Shown here: piece by piece, positions 36,426 to 44,893 of the stretch
Layout of the letters: every line of letters begins with the position of its first letter
Numbering within the stretch: the stretch's first letter is position 1
NCBI RefSeq assembly: GCF_002531825.1
Contig: NZ_NWSX01000015.1
Location: 62,001-126,000, forward strand
Origin: Rhizobium sp. J15
Lineage (GTDB): Bacteria > Pseudomonadota > Alphaproteobacteria > Rhizobiales > Rhizobiaceae
Reading direction: 5' to 3'
Length of the DNA: 64,000 bases
Notes under the pieces: generated by a model
Database searches by the model: none
What the model saw: only the letters and a program-made list of their open reading frames with translations
Told to the model about the DNA's origin: nothing
Translations under genes and position numbers: made by a program

Positions 36426-37463
36426 TCACACGGGCTCGTAGGGAACGTCGATCTCGGACGACTTGGCCATCCAGCCCGGAACGGGCAGACCCTTCGACTT
36501 CAGGAAATCCGGGTTGAAGAGCTTCGACTGATAGCGGTTGCCGTAGTCGCAGAGGATCGTCACCACCGTATGGCCGGGGCCGAGATCCCTGGCGAGATTG
36601 ACCGCGCCGGCAATGTTGATCGCCGTCGATCCGCCGAGGCACAGGCCCTCGTTCTCGACGAGGTCGAAAAGATAGGGAAGCGCTTCGGCGTCGGAAATCC
36701 GATAGGAGAAATCGGGCGTAAAGCCTTCGAGATTGGCGGTGATGCGGCCCTGGCCGATGCCTTCGGTGATCGAGGATCCCTCGGATTTCAGCGTGCCGTT
36801 CTGATAGAATTCAAAGAGGGCCGCGCCATCGGGGTCGGCAATGCCGATCTTGACATCAGGCTTGAAGGCCTTGAGGCCGGCTGCGACGCCCGCCAGCGTG
36901 CCGCCCGAGCCGACCGAGCAGATGAAGCCGTCGATCTTGCCGTCGGTGTCCCGCCAGATTTCCGGTGCGGTCGTCTCGACATGCGCCTGGCGGTTGGCGA
37001 CGTTGTCGAACTGGTTTGCCCAGATCGCCCCGTTCGGCTCGGTCTTCGCCATTTGCTCGGCGAGCCGTCCCGACACCTTCACGTAGTTGTTTGGGTTCCT
37101 GTAAGGAACTGCGGGCACTTCGACGAGTTCGGCGCCGAGCAGTTTCAGCGCGTCCTTCTTTTCCTGGCTCTGCGTTTCCGGGATGACGATGACGGTGCGA
37201 TAGCCGAGCGCCTTGGCGACCAGTGTCAGCCCGATGCCGGTATTGCCGGCCGTGCCTTCGACGATGACGCCGCCGGGCCGAAGCAGGCCTTTCCGCTCCG
37301 CGTCGCGGATGATGTAGAGCGCGGCGCGATCCTTCACCGACTGGCCGGGGTTGAGGAACTCCGCCTTGCCGAGAATGGTGCAGCCGGTCGCCGCCGACGC
37401 CCCCTTGAGTTTGATCAGGGGCGTATTGCCGATGGCTTCGAGGACGGAGGGATGGAAGGTCAT
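36426..37463 (-). CDS. cysK: Cysteine synthase A
   Basis: This 345-residue PLP enzyme makes cysteine from O-acetylserine and sulfide. The PLP lysine is in NPGQSVKDRAAL, substrate loop EGTAGNTGIGL, phosphate loop SVGSGGTLAGVAAG. It is somewhat longer than E. coli CysK, with an N-terminal FHPSVLEAIGNTPL and a C-terminal addition. It is the first gene of the operon cysK-alaX-sseA-GNAT and divergent from chrR. Confidence 0.93.
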   Translation of the reverse strand: MTFHPSVLEAIGNTPLIKLKGASAATGCTILGKAEFLNPGQSVKDRAALYIIRDAERKGLLRPGGVIVEGTAGNTGIGLTLVAKALGYRTVIVIPETQSQEKKDALKLLGAELVEVPAVPYRNPNNYVKVSGRLAEQMAKTEPNGAIWANQFDNVANRQAHVETTAPEIWRDTDGKIDGFICSVGSGGTLAGVAAGLKAFKPDVKIGIADPDGAALFEFYQNGTLKSEGSSITEGIGQGRITANLEGFTPDFSYRISDAEALPYLFDLVENEGLCLGGSTAINIAGAVNLARDLGPGHTVVTILCDYGNRYQSKLFNPDFLKSKGLPVPGWMAKSSEIDVPYEPV

Positions 37464-37621
37464 AGAATCTGCCTCTTTCGAACTCTTACTTTAGGAACGG
37501 TCTTTTCCCTTCACAAGGCTGTGTTGGCAAGAAATGCTATTCCATGCCTTCCGCGCACACGATAAAATTTCGCTTTCCTTCCCCGAAATGACGCGCGGCC
37601 GGCGATCAAGCCGCGTCCGGG

Positions 37622-37650
37622 TGATCCGAAGATTGACTTTCCCCGTACGG
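37622..37650 (+). promoter_or_regulatory. ECF-type promoter of chrR (TGATCC-N16-CGTACGG)
   Basis: TGATCC at 37622-37627, then 16 bases, then CGTACGG (37644-37650). The same pattern with the same spacing stands before the photolyase operon (44401-44429). It resembles the RpoE (ECF11) promoter of Rhodobacter (TGATCC-N18-TAAGA). The chrR start lies 36 bases on. Confidence 0.65.
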
Positions 37651-37686
37651 ATGATGGAAAAGCGAAGCGGAGCGCGACAACGAGGC

Positions 37687-38346
37687 GTGACCGAAACCGA
37701 CATGGTTCACGAACATATCGACACGATCGATGCATTGATGGCGCGTTATGTCGCCGGCTCTCTGCCGGAACCGGCCCGCGTGCTGGTGCGCTCTCATCTC
37801 GAAATGAAGCCGGACAATCGCAGCCTGGTGAAAAGTCTCGAGCTGCTTGCCGGGGAAGCCCTGGAAATTGCGCCCGAAGCTTCGATCGACGATCGCGACC
37901 GGCGGCTTGCGGCAATTTTCGCCTCTGCTTACGCCGTCGCTGAGCCGCCGGCCGGCGCGCGGCCGGAGCATGCATTGTTCCCACGCGCAATGCGCGACTT
38001 TGTCGGCTTTGAAGTCGAGGATGTGCCCTGGCGCAGGCGTCTCCCGGGCTTGAAGGAATATTCGCTCGACATGGATGGCTGCGAGGTCAGCCTGATGTGG
38101 ATCCGTCCCGGACGCGCCTTGCCGGCCCACACCCACAAAGGCATGGAGCTGATCCTCGTTCTCGATGGGGCCTTCCAGGATGAACGCGGCCGTTTTGGCC
38201 CCGGCGACATCTCCATTGCCGACGAGACGGTCGACCACCGCCCGGTCGCCGAAAAGGACAGGCCCTGCATCGCTTTTGCCGTGTCCGACGGCCCGGTCAC
38301 GCTCACAGGATCCTTCCGTCAGATGATCGGCGACCTGATCGGCTGA
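37687..38346 (+). CDS. chrR: ChrR-family anti-sigma factor with cupin domain
   Basis: From GTG 37687 the protein has 219 residues (ATG 37702 would match Rhodobacter ChrR better in length). The N-terminal anti-sigma domain (HEHIDTIDALMARYVAGSLP, then RSHLEMKPDN) keeps the His residues but has lost the two Cys of the zinc site (CxxC replaced by KPDN). The C-terminal cupin has PAHTHKGMELILVLDGAF and DETVDHRPV, the second metal site. ChrR binds and silences an ECF sigma factor until singlet oxygen frees it. No sigma gene is next to it; an SDR gene follows. Confidence 0.85.
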   Translation: MTETDMVHEHIDTIDALMARYVAGSLPEPARVLVRSHLEMKPDNRSLVKSLELLAGEALEIAPEASIDDRDRRLAAIFASAYAVAEPPAGARPEHALFPRAMRDFVGFEVEDVPWRRRLPGLKEYSLDMDGCEVSLMWIRPGRALPAHTHKGMELILVLDGAFQDERGRFGPGDISIADETVDHRPVAEKDRPCIAFAVSDGPVTLTGSFRQMIGDLIG

Positions 38347-38445
38347 AAAGCAGCCACAATGGTGTGATAAAGCCATAAATCCGGAGGGCAGAAGAACTTC
38401 CGGGTCTGGTTTCGCGTTGATGAGGCAGAGCAGGAGGAGCATGTC

Positions 38446-39279
38446 ATGCGTGATTTCATTGCCCGTCCCGAACATGGAATCGTCTGGATCTCAGGCGCGA
38501 GTTCGGGGATCGGTCGCGCACTGGCGCTGAAGCTCGCCTCGGAGGGATACAAGGTCGCCGTCACCGCGAGAAGCCATGAAAAACTGGTCGAATTGCAGAC
38601 CGAGGCCAGCGGCCTTTCCGGCAGCATCATCGTTCTCGACGGTGACGTCACCGATGCCGAGGACATGGAGCATGTCATGGCCTCGATCGAATACGAGCAC
38701 GGGACGCTCGCCATGGCGATCCTCAATGCCGGTGTCTACCTGCCGGTCCATGCGGAGGAGCTGAACCGCGCCGATTTTGAAAAGAGTTTCGCCGTCAATC
38801 TTTCCGGCGTCGTCAACTGTCTGCTGCCTGCCATCCGCCATATGAAAGCGAAGGGGCAGGGGCAGATCGCCATCGTCTCCTCGGTCACCGGCTATGGCGG
38901 CCTGCCGACGAGCGCCGCCTACGGCGCCACCAAGGCGGCGCTGATCAACATGGCGGAAAGTCTGAAATTCGATCTCGACAAGATGGGCATCCGCATCCAG
39001 CTCGTCAGCCCGGGTTTCGTCGATACGCCGGCGACGAGAAAGAACGCTTTTCCGATGCCGGCCCTGATATCGGCCGAAGACGCCGCCCGGCAGATCGCCG
39101 ACGGATTGAAGTCGCGGGCCTTCGAGATCACCTTCCCGAAGCGCTTCACCATTCTGTTTAAGCTGATGCGGTTGCTCCCCTATGGCGCTTATTTCGCTCT
39201 GGTCAACCGCATGACCGGCTGGCGGGAGCGGCCCTCGGCGGCCGGTCGCCATCCGGTGACGCCGCATCCGGTGAAATGA
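38446..39279 (+). CDS. SDR-family oxidoreductase of the ChrR cluster
   Basis: This 277-residue short-chain dehydrogenase has ISGASSGIGRALAL as the cofactor loop, ILNAGVY, the catalytic SSVTGYGG, and SAAYGATKAA (YxxxK). The C-terminus has an extra basic/hydrophobic part (FKLMRLLPYGAYFALVNRM) that could bind membranes, as would suit a lipid substrate. It follows chrR by 99 bases, after GGAGGAG. In other bacteria similar SDR genes stand in the same cluster with photolyase and cfa genes. Confidence 0.88.
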   Translation: MRDFIARPEHGIVWISGASSGIGRALALKLASEGYKVAVTARSHEKLVELQTEASGLSGSIIVLDGDVTDAEDMEHVMASIEYEHGTLAMAILNAGVYLPVHAEELNRADFEKSFAVNLSGVVNCLLPAIRHMKAKGQGQIAIVSSVTGYGGLPTSAAYGATKAALINMAESLKFDLDKMGIRIQLVSPGFVDTPATRKNAFPMPALISAEDAARQIADGLKSRAFEITFPKRFTILFKLMRLLPYGAYFALVNRMTGWRERPSAAGRHPVTPHPVK

Positions 39280-39282
39280 TTA

Positions 39283-39385
39283 AAGCATGTCGCGCAAAAG
39301 TGGGCCGCGGTTTTGCGACAACGACATGCGCAAAAACAAAGACCTAAAGCGCAAGGAGCGAATCTGAAAGATCGCGACGCGCTTT
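39283..39385. repeat. Rhizobium ABC/RIME-type intergenic element
   Basis: AAGCATGTCGCGCAAAAG near 39284-39301 and TTTTGCGACAACGACATGCG (39313-39332) form a long imperfect hairpin. AAAGACCTAAAGCGC then leads to GACGCGCTTTAG, which pairs back. The wording is that of the intergenic mosaic elements widely found in Rhizobium and Sinorhizobium. It separates two convergent genes and can serve as a bidirectional end. Confidence 0.8.
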
Positions 39386-40643
39386 AGCGGCGTGAGAACA
39401 CCACATGGCGTACATCGATATTGCGGGCGCGGAAACCGGCCTCGCAATAGAACAGATAGAATTCCCAGAGCCGCTTGAAACGCTCGTCGAAGCCCATCGG
39501 GCGGATGCGTTCCCAGACCGACCAGAAGCGCTCGCGCCATTCGGCAAGCGTCCGGGCATAATCGAGCCCGAAACCGAAGTCCCTGACCAGTGACAGGTCG
39601 ACCTTGCCGGCGAGTTCGGCGAGATGGTTGCGCGTCGGCAGCATGCCGCCGGGAAAGACATATTTCTGGATGAAGTCGGGATTGCTGCGATACTGGTCGA
39701 AGGCTTCGGGCCTGATCGTGATGATCTGCAGGCCGGCCTTGCCGCCCGGTTTCAGGCATTGCCGGAGCTTGGAGAAGTAGGATGGCCAGTATTTCTCGCC
39801 GACCGCTTCGAACATCTCGATCGAGACGATCCGGTCGTAGAGCCCGGCCTCGTCGCGGTAGTCCTGAAAGCGGAATTCGACGCGATCGTCGAGGCCGGCG
39901 TTCTGGATGCGCTCCCTGGCAAAGGCGAGTTGCTCCCGGCTGATCGTCAGGCCGGTCACCTTGCAGTGCAGTTCGCTCGCGGCGAATTCGGCAAAACCGC
40001 CCCAGCCGCAGCCGATCTCCAGCACGTGATCCCCGGGCCGGATGCCGGTCGCCTCGGCAAGCGCGCGGTACTTGGCGTTCTGGGCCGATTGCAGGTCGTT
40101 GGCGCCGGTCGAGTAGAGCGCCGAGGAATAGGTCATGCTCGGATCGAGCCATTGCCTGTAGAAATCGTTGCCGAGATCGTAGTGAGCGGAGATGTTGCGC
40201 TTCGAGCCCGTCTTGGTATTGGCGTTCATCCAGTGGCGGACGCGCTCGACGAGGCGACTGACGCCGCGTTTGCCATGCGCATAGCTGTGCGCGGCCTCGC
40301 CGTTGACGAGGAAGAGTTCGAGGAATGCCGCGATATCGGGGCTGTCCCAATCGCCGTCCATATAGGTTTCGGCAACGCCGATCGTCCCGCTCGTCAGCGC
40401 CCGATAGGCAAGGTTCCAGTTGTTGAGGCTGAGCGCCGCCTTCGGTCCCGCCTTCTTGCCCTCGACCAGCAGCCTGCGGCCATCCGGCAGGGTGACGGCA
40501 AGTGAACCGTATTGCATGCTGAGAAGCCCGCGCAGCGCCAGCTTCGCCTTGAACGGCAGACCTTTCACGAGGCGGGATATGTTTTCGGCCGTCAGCGTCA
40601 CCGCGTCACGGGCCAGCAGATTCCAGTCCTGCGTCTTGCTCAT
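39384..40643 (-). CDS. cfa: Cyclopropane-fatty-acyl-phospholipid synthase family protein
   Basis: This 419-residue protein uses S-adenosylmethionine to modify unsaturated phospholipid chains. The SAM loop is HVLEIGCGWGGFAEFAA; SAHYDLGNDFYRQWLDPSMTYSSALY and FIQKYVFPGGMLPT are typical of the family. It is the last gene of the photolyase operon (95 bases after the DUF1365 gene). In Rhodobacter the cfaA gene belongs to the RpoE-ChrR regulon, which supports a stress-lipid role. Confidence 0.9.
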   Translation of the reverse strand: MSKTQDWNLLARDAVTLTAENISRLVKGLPFKAKLALRGLLSMQYGSLAVTLPDGRRLLVEGKKAGPKAALSLNNWNLAYRALTSGTIGVAETYMDGDWDSPDIAAFLELFLVNGEAAHSYAHGKRGVSRLVERVRHWMNANTKTGSKRNISAHYDLGNDFYRQWLDPSMTYSSALYSTGANDLQSAQNAKYRALAEATGIRPGDHVLEIGCGWGGFAEFAASELHCKVTGLTISREQLAFARERIQNAGLDDRVEFRFQDYRDEAGLYDRIVSIEMFEAVGEKYWPSYFSKLRQCLKPGGKAGLQIITIRPEAFDQYRSNPDFIQKYVFPGGMLPTRNHLAELAGKVDLSLVRDFGFGLDYARTLAEWRERFWSVWERIRPMGFDERFKRLWEFYLFYCEAGFRARNIDVRHVVFSRR

Positions 40644-40738
40644 CTTCCTCCTCCCGCATTTTTTTGCCGGTTAGGGACGACGATCCATCCGTGACGATGT
40701 TCTCGGGCGGCCTCCGGCCATTGTAGAGAAAGCTAATG

Positions 40739-41590
40739 TCATTCCGCCGCCTCCGCAAGCGGCCGGCGAGGGTGGACGCTGACGGCAGGCGGAGGCGCGG
40801 GGCGCCTGATATAGCGCATGCCTTTCAACCACAGTTTCAGCGCCTCCCAGTGGATACCCGCCACGATCTTGAAAGTGAGGAAGGGGATGCGCGCCGTCAG
40901 CGCCAGAAGCGAGGCATTGGTCAAGGGAAGCTGCCGTCCGGAAAATGTCGCCGAGAGGAGCGGGCCTTCGCTGTCGGTTTCGAGGATGCGCCAGCGGATT
41001 TCCGCGCCGGGCGGCAGCATGCGGAAATGGTAGCGTGCAGCCATGCCGATGAAAGGCGAGACGTGAAAGAGCTTGTCGCAGCTCTGGCGAAGTCCACCTT
41101 CCCAAATCTCGTCATGGCCAACCGGACAGACGTAGCTGTGCCTCTCGCCAAAGGTGTTGCGCACCTCGTAAATCATCGCGACGAGCCTGCCATCGGCAGC
41201 ATAGGCGTGGTAGACGGAGAGCGGGTTGAAGACATAACCGATGATGCGGGGGTAGCAGACGAGCAATATCCTTGCCGCCCGATCGAGGCCTGCCGCGGCC
41301 AGCAGCCGGTCGGCATAGGCGCGCAGCGTTACGCTCTCGTCATCGGCATGGTCTTTCTCATGAAACGAGACGAGATTGCGCCGGTTGACGGAAAACAAGG
41401 CCGACAGACGGCCGGCCTCGTCCAGCCGGTCGAGATCGACAAGCAGAGAGAACACCCGGTAGCGGAAGCGATGGCCGAAGGGCTTCATCCGTTGATGTAC
41501 GATGTCGCCGGCATAGAGCGCCGCCGCGGCATCCGGCGGTGGGCCGTTGCCGGTGACGCTGACGCCTTGCCTTTTGCCTCGTCCGCTCAT
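40739..41590 (-). CDS. DUF1365-family protein
   Basis: This 283-residue protein starts at ATG 41590, overlapping the previous stop codon (ATGA). The hallmarks LYAGDIVHQRMKPFGHRFRYRVFSL (in parts) and GYVFNPLSVYHAY, VYEVRNTFGERHSY are those of DUF1365. The family is nearly always next to an FAD oxidoreductase and a cfa-like gene, as here. Its biochemical role is not settled; a part in unsaturated or branched fatty-acid chemistry is inferred. Confidence 0.9.
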   Translation of the reverse strand: MSGRGKRQGVSVTGNGPPPDAAAALYAGDIVHQRMKPFGHRFRYRVFSLLVDLDRLDEAGRLSALFSVNRRNLVSFHEKDHADDESVTLRAYADRLLAAAGLDRAARILLVCYPRIIGYVFNPLSVYHAYAADGRLVAMIYEVRNTFGERHSYVCPVGHDEIWEGGLRQSCDKLFHVSPFIGMAARYHFRMLPPGAEIRWRILETDSEGPLLSATFSGRQLPLTNASLLALTARIPFLTFKIVAGIHWEALKLWLKGMRYIRRPAPPPAVSVHPRRPLAEAAE

Positions 41591-42924
41591 GCCGCCACCT
41601 CCGGCTGAGGTTCGCGGGTGAGCGGCCGTGCGGCCCGCCAAGGGATGATTGCGCCTAGGGCCTCGGCTGCCGCAAGGCCGGACACGAGCCCGTCCTCATG
41701 GAATCCATATCCCGTCCAGGCGCCGGCGAAGTAGCAGTTATTCTGCCCCTGAATGGCGGCGAGCGTCCGTTGCGCCGCCATGGCTTCGGCCGAGAATTGC
41801 GGGTGCTCATAGGTGAATTCCGCAAACACCTTGCCGGCATCCGGCTCGCGGTTCGGATTGAGCGTCACGAACAGCGGAAACTTGTGGTCGATGCCTTGCA
41901 GCCGGTTCATCCAGTAGGTCACGGCGACGCCTGCCTTTCCATCCTCACGGCTGGAGCGCAGATAGTTCCAGGAGGCCCAGACCCTGCGTCGCCGCGGCAT
42001 CAGCGCCTCATCGCGGTGAAGGACGACGCGGTTCGGCTGGTAGGGGATCGCGGCAAGCAGCTTCCTTTCCTGATCTGTGGCGTCGGTGAGCAGTCGTGCC
42101 GTCTGATCGCTGTGGCAAGCGAAGATCACCTTGTCGAACAGATGTTCCTGGCCGCTTTCGTCGACGAGCTTGACGCCGTCTTCTGAGCGTATCGCCCCGC
42201 GCATGCCGCAGGAAAGCTTCACCCGCTCGCCAAGCGGCTGGAGCAGCCGGTCGAGATAGGTTCGGCTGCCGCCTGTCACCGTGCGCCACTGTTGCTGCCG
42301 GCGATAGATCAGGCGGTGATTGTCGAAGAAATTGACGAAGTGCTCGGCTGGAAACTGCAGCATGCGGGCCGACGGCGTCGACCAGATCGCCGCAGCCATC
42401 GGCACGAGATAATTATTGGTGAAGCCGGGCGAGAAACCGCGCCAGTCGAGATAGTCGCCGAGCGAGCGTGAGGCGAGATGGCCGGCGGCCCGATCTTCGA
42501 GGCACATGCGGTTGAAGCGCAGGATCTCGCGGATCATCCATAGGAAAGACGGCCGCAGCAGATTGCGCTTCTGCGCGAAGATGGAGAACAGCCCGCCGCC
42601 GCTCCATTCCAGTTTGCCCCGGTCGAGCGAGAGCGAAAAGCTCATGTCGCTCGCATGCGTGGCGATGCCGAGTTCGGCAAAGAGCGCCGTCAGATTGGGA
42701 TAGTTCGCCTCGTTATAGACGATGAAGCCGGTATCGACGGCAATCCGGGATCCGTCATAATCCACGTCGACCGTCGCCGTGTGCCCGCCCGCCCGCGCCT
42801 GGCTCTCGTAGAGCGTCACGTCGTGCATGGGATTGAGCGCCCAGGCGGCAGAGGCTCCCGAGATGCCGGAGCCGATCACCGCGATCTTCAGCCGGTGCGG
42901 AGCGGGACGAAAATGCGCGTTCAT
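41587..42924 (-). CDS. FAD-dependent oxidoreductase (amine-oxidase type)
   Basis: This 445-residue protein has the FAD loop KIAVIGSGISGASAAWAL at the N-terminus, followed by VTLYESQARAGGHTATVD and DTGFIVYNEANYPNLTALF. The C-terminal FAD motif is YFAGAWTGYGFHEDGLVSGLAAAEAL. Overlaps of 4 bases on both sides (photolyase before, DUF1365 after) show one operon. Related proteins are annotated as fatty-acid desaturases or oxidases in furan/methyl fatty-acid clusters; the exact reaction is inferred. Confidence 0.9.
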   Translation of the reverse strand: MNAHFRPAPHRLKIAVIGSGISGASAAWALNPMHDVTLYESQARAGGHTATVDVDYDGSRIAVDTGFIVYNEANYPNLTALFAELGIATHASDMSFSLSLDRGKLEWSGGGLFSIFAQKRNLLRPSFLWMIREILRFNRMCLEDRAAGHLASRSLGDYLDWRGFSPGFTNNYLVPMAAAIWSTPSARMLQFPAEHFVNFFDNHRLIYRRQQQWRTVTGGSRTYLDRLLQPLGERVKLSCGMRGAIRSEDGVKLVDESGQEHLFDKVIFACHSDQTARLLTDATDQERKLLAAIPYQPNRVVLHRDEALMPRRRRVWASWNYLRSSREDGKAGVAVTYWMNRLQGIDHKFPLFVTLNPNREPDAGKVFAEFTYEHPQFSAEAMAAQRTLAAIQGQNNCYFAGAWTGYGFHEDGLVSGLAAAEALGAIIPWRAARPLTREPQPEVAA

Positions 42925-44372
42925 GCGGCGTCCCTCGTCGCTTTATAGGCCGCGAGCGCCCGGTTGCGGGCATGGGCGTGATCGACGATCGGTTTTGGAT
43001 AGGTTTTGCCCAGGATGACGCCGGCCGCGTCGAGCACGCTCTTCGGCGCCTCGCATGGCCGATGAATGTGTTTTGCGCCGAGCCCCCGAAGCTCCGGCAC
43101 ATAAGACCTGACATAATCGCCGTCGGGATCGAATTTCTCGCCCTGCAGCACCGGGTTGAAGATGCGGAAGAACGGCGAGGCGTCCGCTCCCGACCCGGCC
43201 ACCCATTGCCAGCTCGCCGCATTGTTGGCCGGATCGGCATCGACCAGCGTATCCCGGAACCAGGCTTCGCCCCGGCGCCAGTCGATCATCAGGTCCTTGA
43301 TCAGGAAGGAGGCGACGATCATGCGGACGCGATTGTGCATCCAGCCGTGGCGCCAGAGCTGGCGCATGCCGGCATCGACGATGGGATAGCCGGTCATGCC
43401 GCGTCGCCAGGCTTCGAAATCCGCGTCATCGTTGCGCCATTCGAAGCCGTCGAAGCGATCGTTCCAATTGGCGGAAGCAAGGCGCGGGAAATGGAAGAGC
43501 AGGTGATAGGAGAATTCGCGCCAGGCAATCTCCTTGCGGAAATGCACGATGTCGGCCGTTGGCACTCGTTTCGACAGGCCGCGCGTCGCATCCCAAATGC
43601 GGGCAGGGGAGATCTCGCCGAGCGCCAGATGCGGCGACAGCATGGATGTCGCCTGCTTGGCGGGAAAGTCGCGGTTTTCCTTGTAACCGTCGAGCGCCTC
43701 CTCGATGAAGGCGGTAAGCCTCTCCTGCGCACCCTGTTCGCCCGGCGTCCAGAGATCGGCAAAATCCCTTGCCCAGTTCGGCTTCCCCGGGAGCAGCTTC
43801 CAGTGCTCCAGACTTTCCGATGCCGGAAGCCCTGTTGCCAGCCGCAGTTTGGACGGCGCGTTCAGCGGCGGCTCCGGTTCGCCGGCGCTCTCCAGCGCGC
43901 GCCAGAACGGCGTATAGACGCGATAGGGCGTATCGCTGCCGGTCCTCAGCCTGGACGGTTCATGGAGAAGCTGGCCGCCGAAGCTTCTCGCCTCGATCGC
44001 CTGCTTTTCCAGCTTGTCCTTGACCTGGATGTCGCTGGCCACTCCGGGCGGATCATAGCGCCGGTTCCAGAAGACGGCTTCCGCGCCGGTATCCTTGACA
44101 ATGGCGCGCAACACCTCGAGCGGCTGGCCGCTTACCAGCAGCAACCGTCCGTGCCGCTTGCGCAGCGATTTATCGAGCGCCTCGATCGAATGGTGCAGCC
44201 ACCATGCCTGCGCTGCCCCGAGCGGTGCGGCGCCTGTCGCCTCCGGCTCCCTTATATAAAGCGGAATGATCGGCCGCCCGGAGATGTGGGCGGCGTTGAG
44301 AGCCTGGTTGTCGTCGAGACGCAAGTCTTTGCGAAACCACAGAATAACCGGTTTGGGCGTGTTCTTTGCCAA
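42921..44372 (-). CDS. phrB: Deoxyribodipyrimidine photolyase
   Basis: This 483-residue flavoprotein repairs UV-made cyclobutane dimers with blue light. The N-terminal antenna domain starts VILWFRKDLRLDDNQAL, and the C-terminal FAD/DNA domain has GEAWFRDTLVDADPANNAAS with WQWVAGSGADASPFFRIFNP. Length is normal for class I. It is the first gene of the operon photolyase-FAD oxidoreductase-DUF1365-cfa, driven by the TGATCC-N16-CGTACGA promoter. Confidence 0.95.
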   Translation of the reverse strand: MAKNTPKPVILWFRKDLRLDDNQALNAAHISGRPIIPLYIREPEATGAAPLGAAQAWWLHHSIEALDKSLRKRHGRLLLVSGQPLEVLRAIVKDTGAEAVFWNRRYDPPGVASDIQVKDKLEKQAIEARSFGGQLLHEPSRLRTGSDTPYRVYTPFWRALESAGEPEPPLNAPSKLRLATGLPASESLEHWKLLPGKPNWARDFADLWTPGEQGAQERLTAFIEEALDGYKENRDFPAKQATSMLSPHLALGEISPARIWDATRGLSKRVPTADIVHFRKEIAWREFSYHLLFHFPRLASANWNDRFDGFEWRNDDADFEAWRRGMTGYPIVDAGMRQLWRHGWMHNRVRMIVASFLIKDLMIDWRRGEAWFRDTLVDADPANNAASWQWVAGSGADASPFFRIFNPVLQGEKFDPDGDYVRSYVPELRGLGAKHIHRPCEAPKSVLDAAGVILGKTYPKPIVDHAHARNRALAAYKATRDAA

Positions 44373-44400
44373 TGAAGCCGTTCCCCGTGTTTGTGCGACA

Positions 44401-44429
44401 TCGTACGGATGTACGGGACGCCCGGATCA
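44401..44429 (-). promoter_or_regulatory. ECF-type promoter of the photolyase operon (TGATCC-N16-CGTACGA)
   Basis: On minus, TGATCC (44429-44424), 16 bases, CGTACGA (44407-44401). The photolyase start is 29 bases on. The -35 box, the spacing and six of the seven -10 bases are identical to the promoter before chrR. Confidence 0.7.
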
Positions 44430-44471
44430 AAAGTTTCATCGGAAAGGGATGATTTTCATCTCCGTCGAGAC

Positions 44472-44500
44472 AAAAAAAGGCCGGCGTGAACCGGCCTTTT
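44472..44500 (-). terminator. Intrinsic terminator
   Basis: AAAAGGCCGG (44475-44484) pairs with CCGGCCTTTT (44491-44500). Read on minus it is followed by a run of seven T, 24 bases after the small secreted-protein gene. It ends that gene and keeps its transcript out of the photolyase promoter. Confidence 0.85.
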
Positions 44501-44523
44501 CAAGCAAGCGGGAGTTGGCCTGC

Positions 44524-44850
44524 TCAGTTGTCGTATTCGCGGCAGGCTTCGCTGATCGATGCGCCGCTTTGGCCGCCACGGGTGTCGACGCCGGACATCT
44601 GCTGAGGCATGCCGGGGCATTCCATCGCTTGCGGTCGGCCGATGCTCTGTGTCGTGGTCGGGTCGACCGGAGCGACCTGCACGGGATGCATGCCATTGTC
44701 GCTGTTGGTGTAATCCGACGAATAATTACCCGAACTCGGATCGGTCGAGCCGCCATTGGTCGGCCCGATGGGATCAGGGTTCGATTGGGCAAAGGCCGAC
44801 GATGCCATGCCGATCGCAAGCAGCGAAGCGGCAATAAGGGATTTGGTCAT
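44524..44850 (-). CDS. Small secreted protein with EcfG-like promoter
   Basis: This 108-residue protein has a Sec signal peptide (MTKSLIAASLLAIGMASSAFA, cut after AFA) and a Ser/Asn/Gly/Pro-rich, probably disordered mature part ending with two Cys (MECPGM, SEACREYDN). It starts after AGGAGG and has its own terminator. A GGAAC-N17-GTT promoter lies upstream, so it may be part of the general stress response. A similar but frameshifted gene is at 63343-63676. Confidence 0.8.
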   Translation of the reverse strand: MTKSLIAASLLAIGMASSAFAQSNPDPIGPTNGGSTDPSSGNYSSDYTNSDNGMHPVQVAPVDPTTTQSIGRPQAMECPGMPQQMSGVDTRGGQSGASISEACREYDN

Positions 44851-44893
44851 GAGGATATCCTCCTTTGATTTTCATCTTGGATGACCTTTGGGT

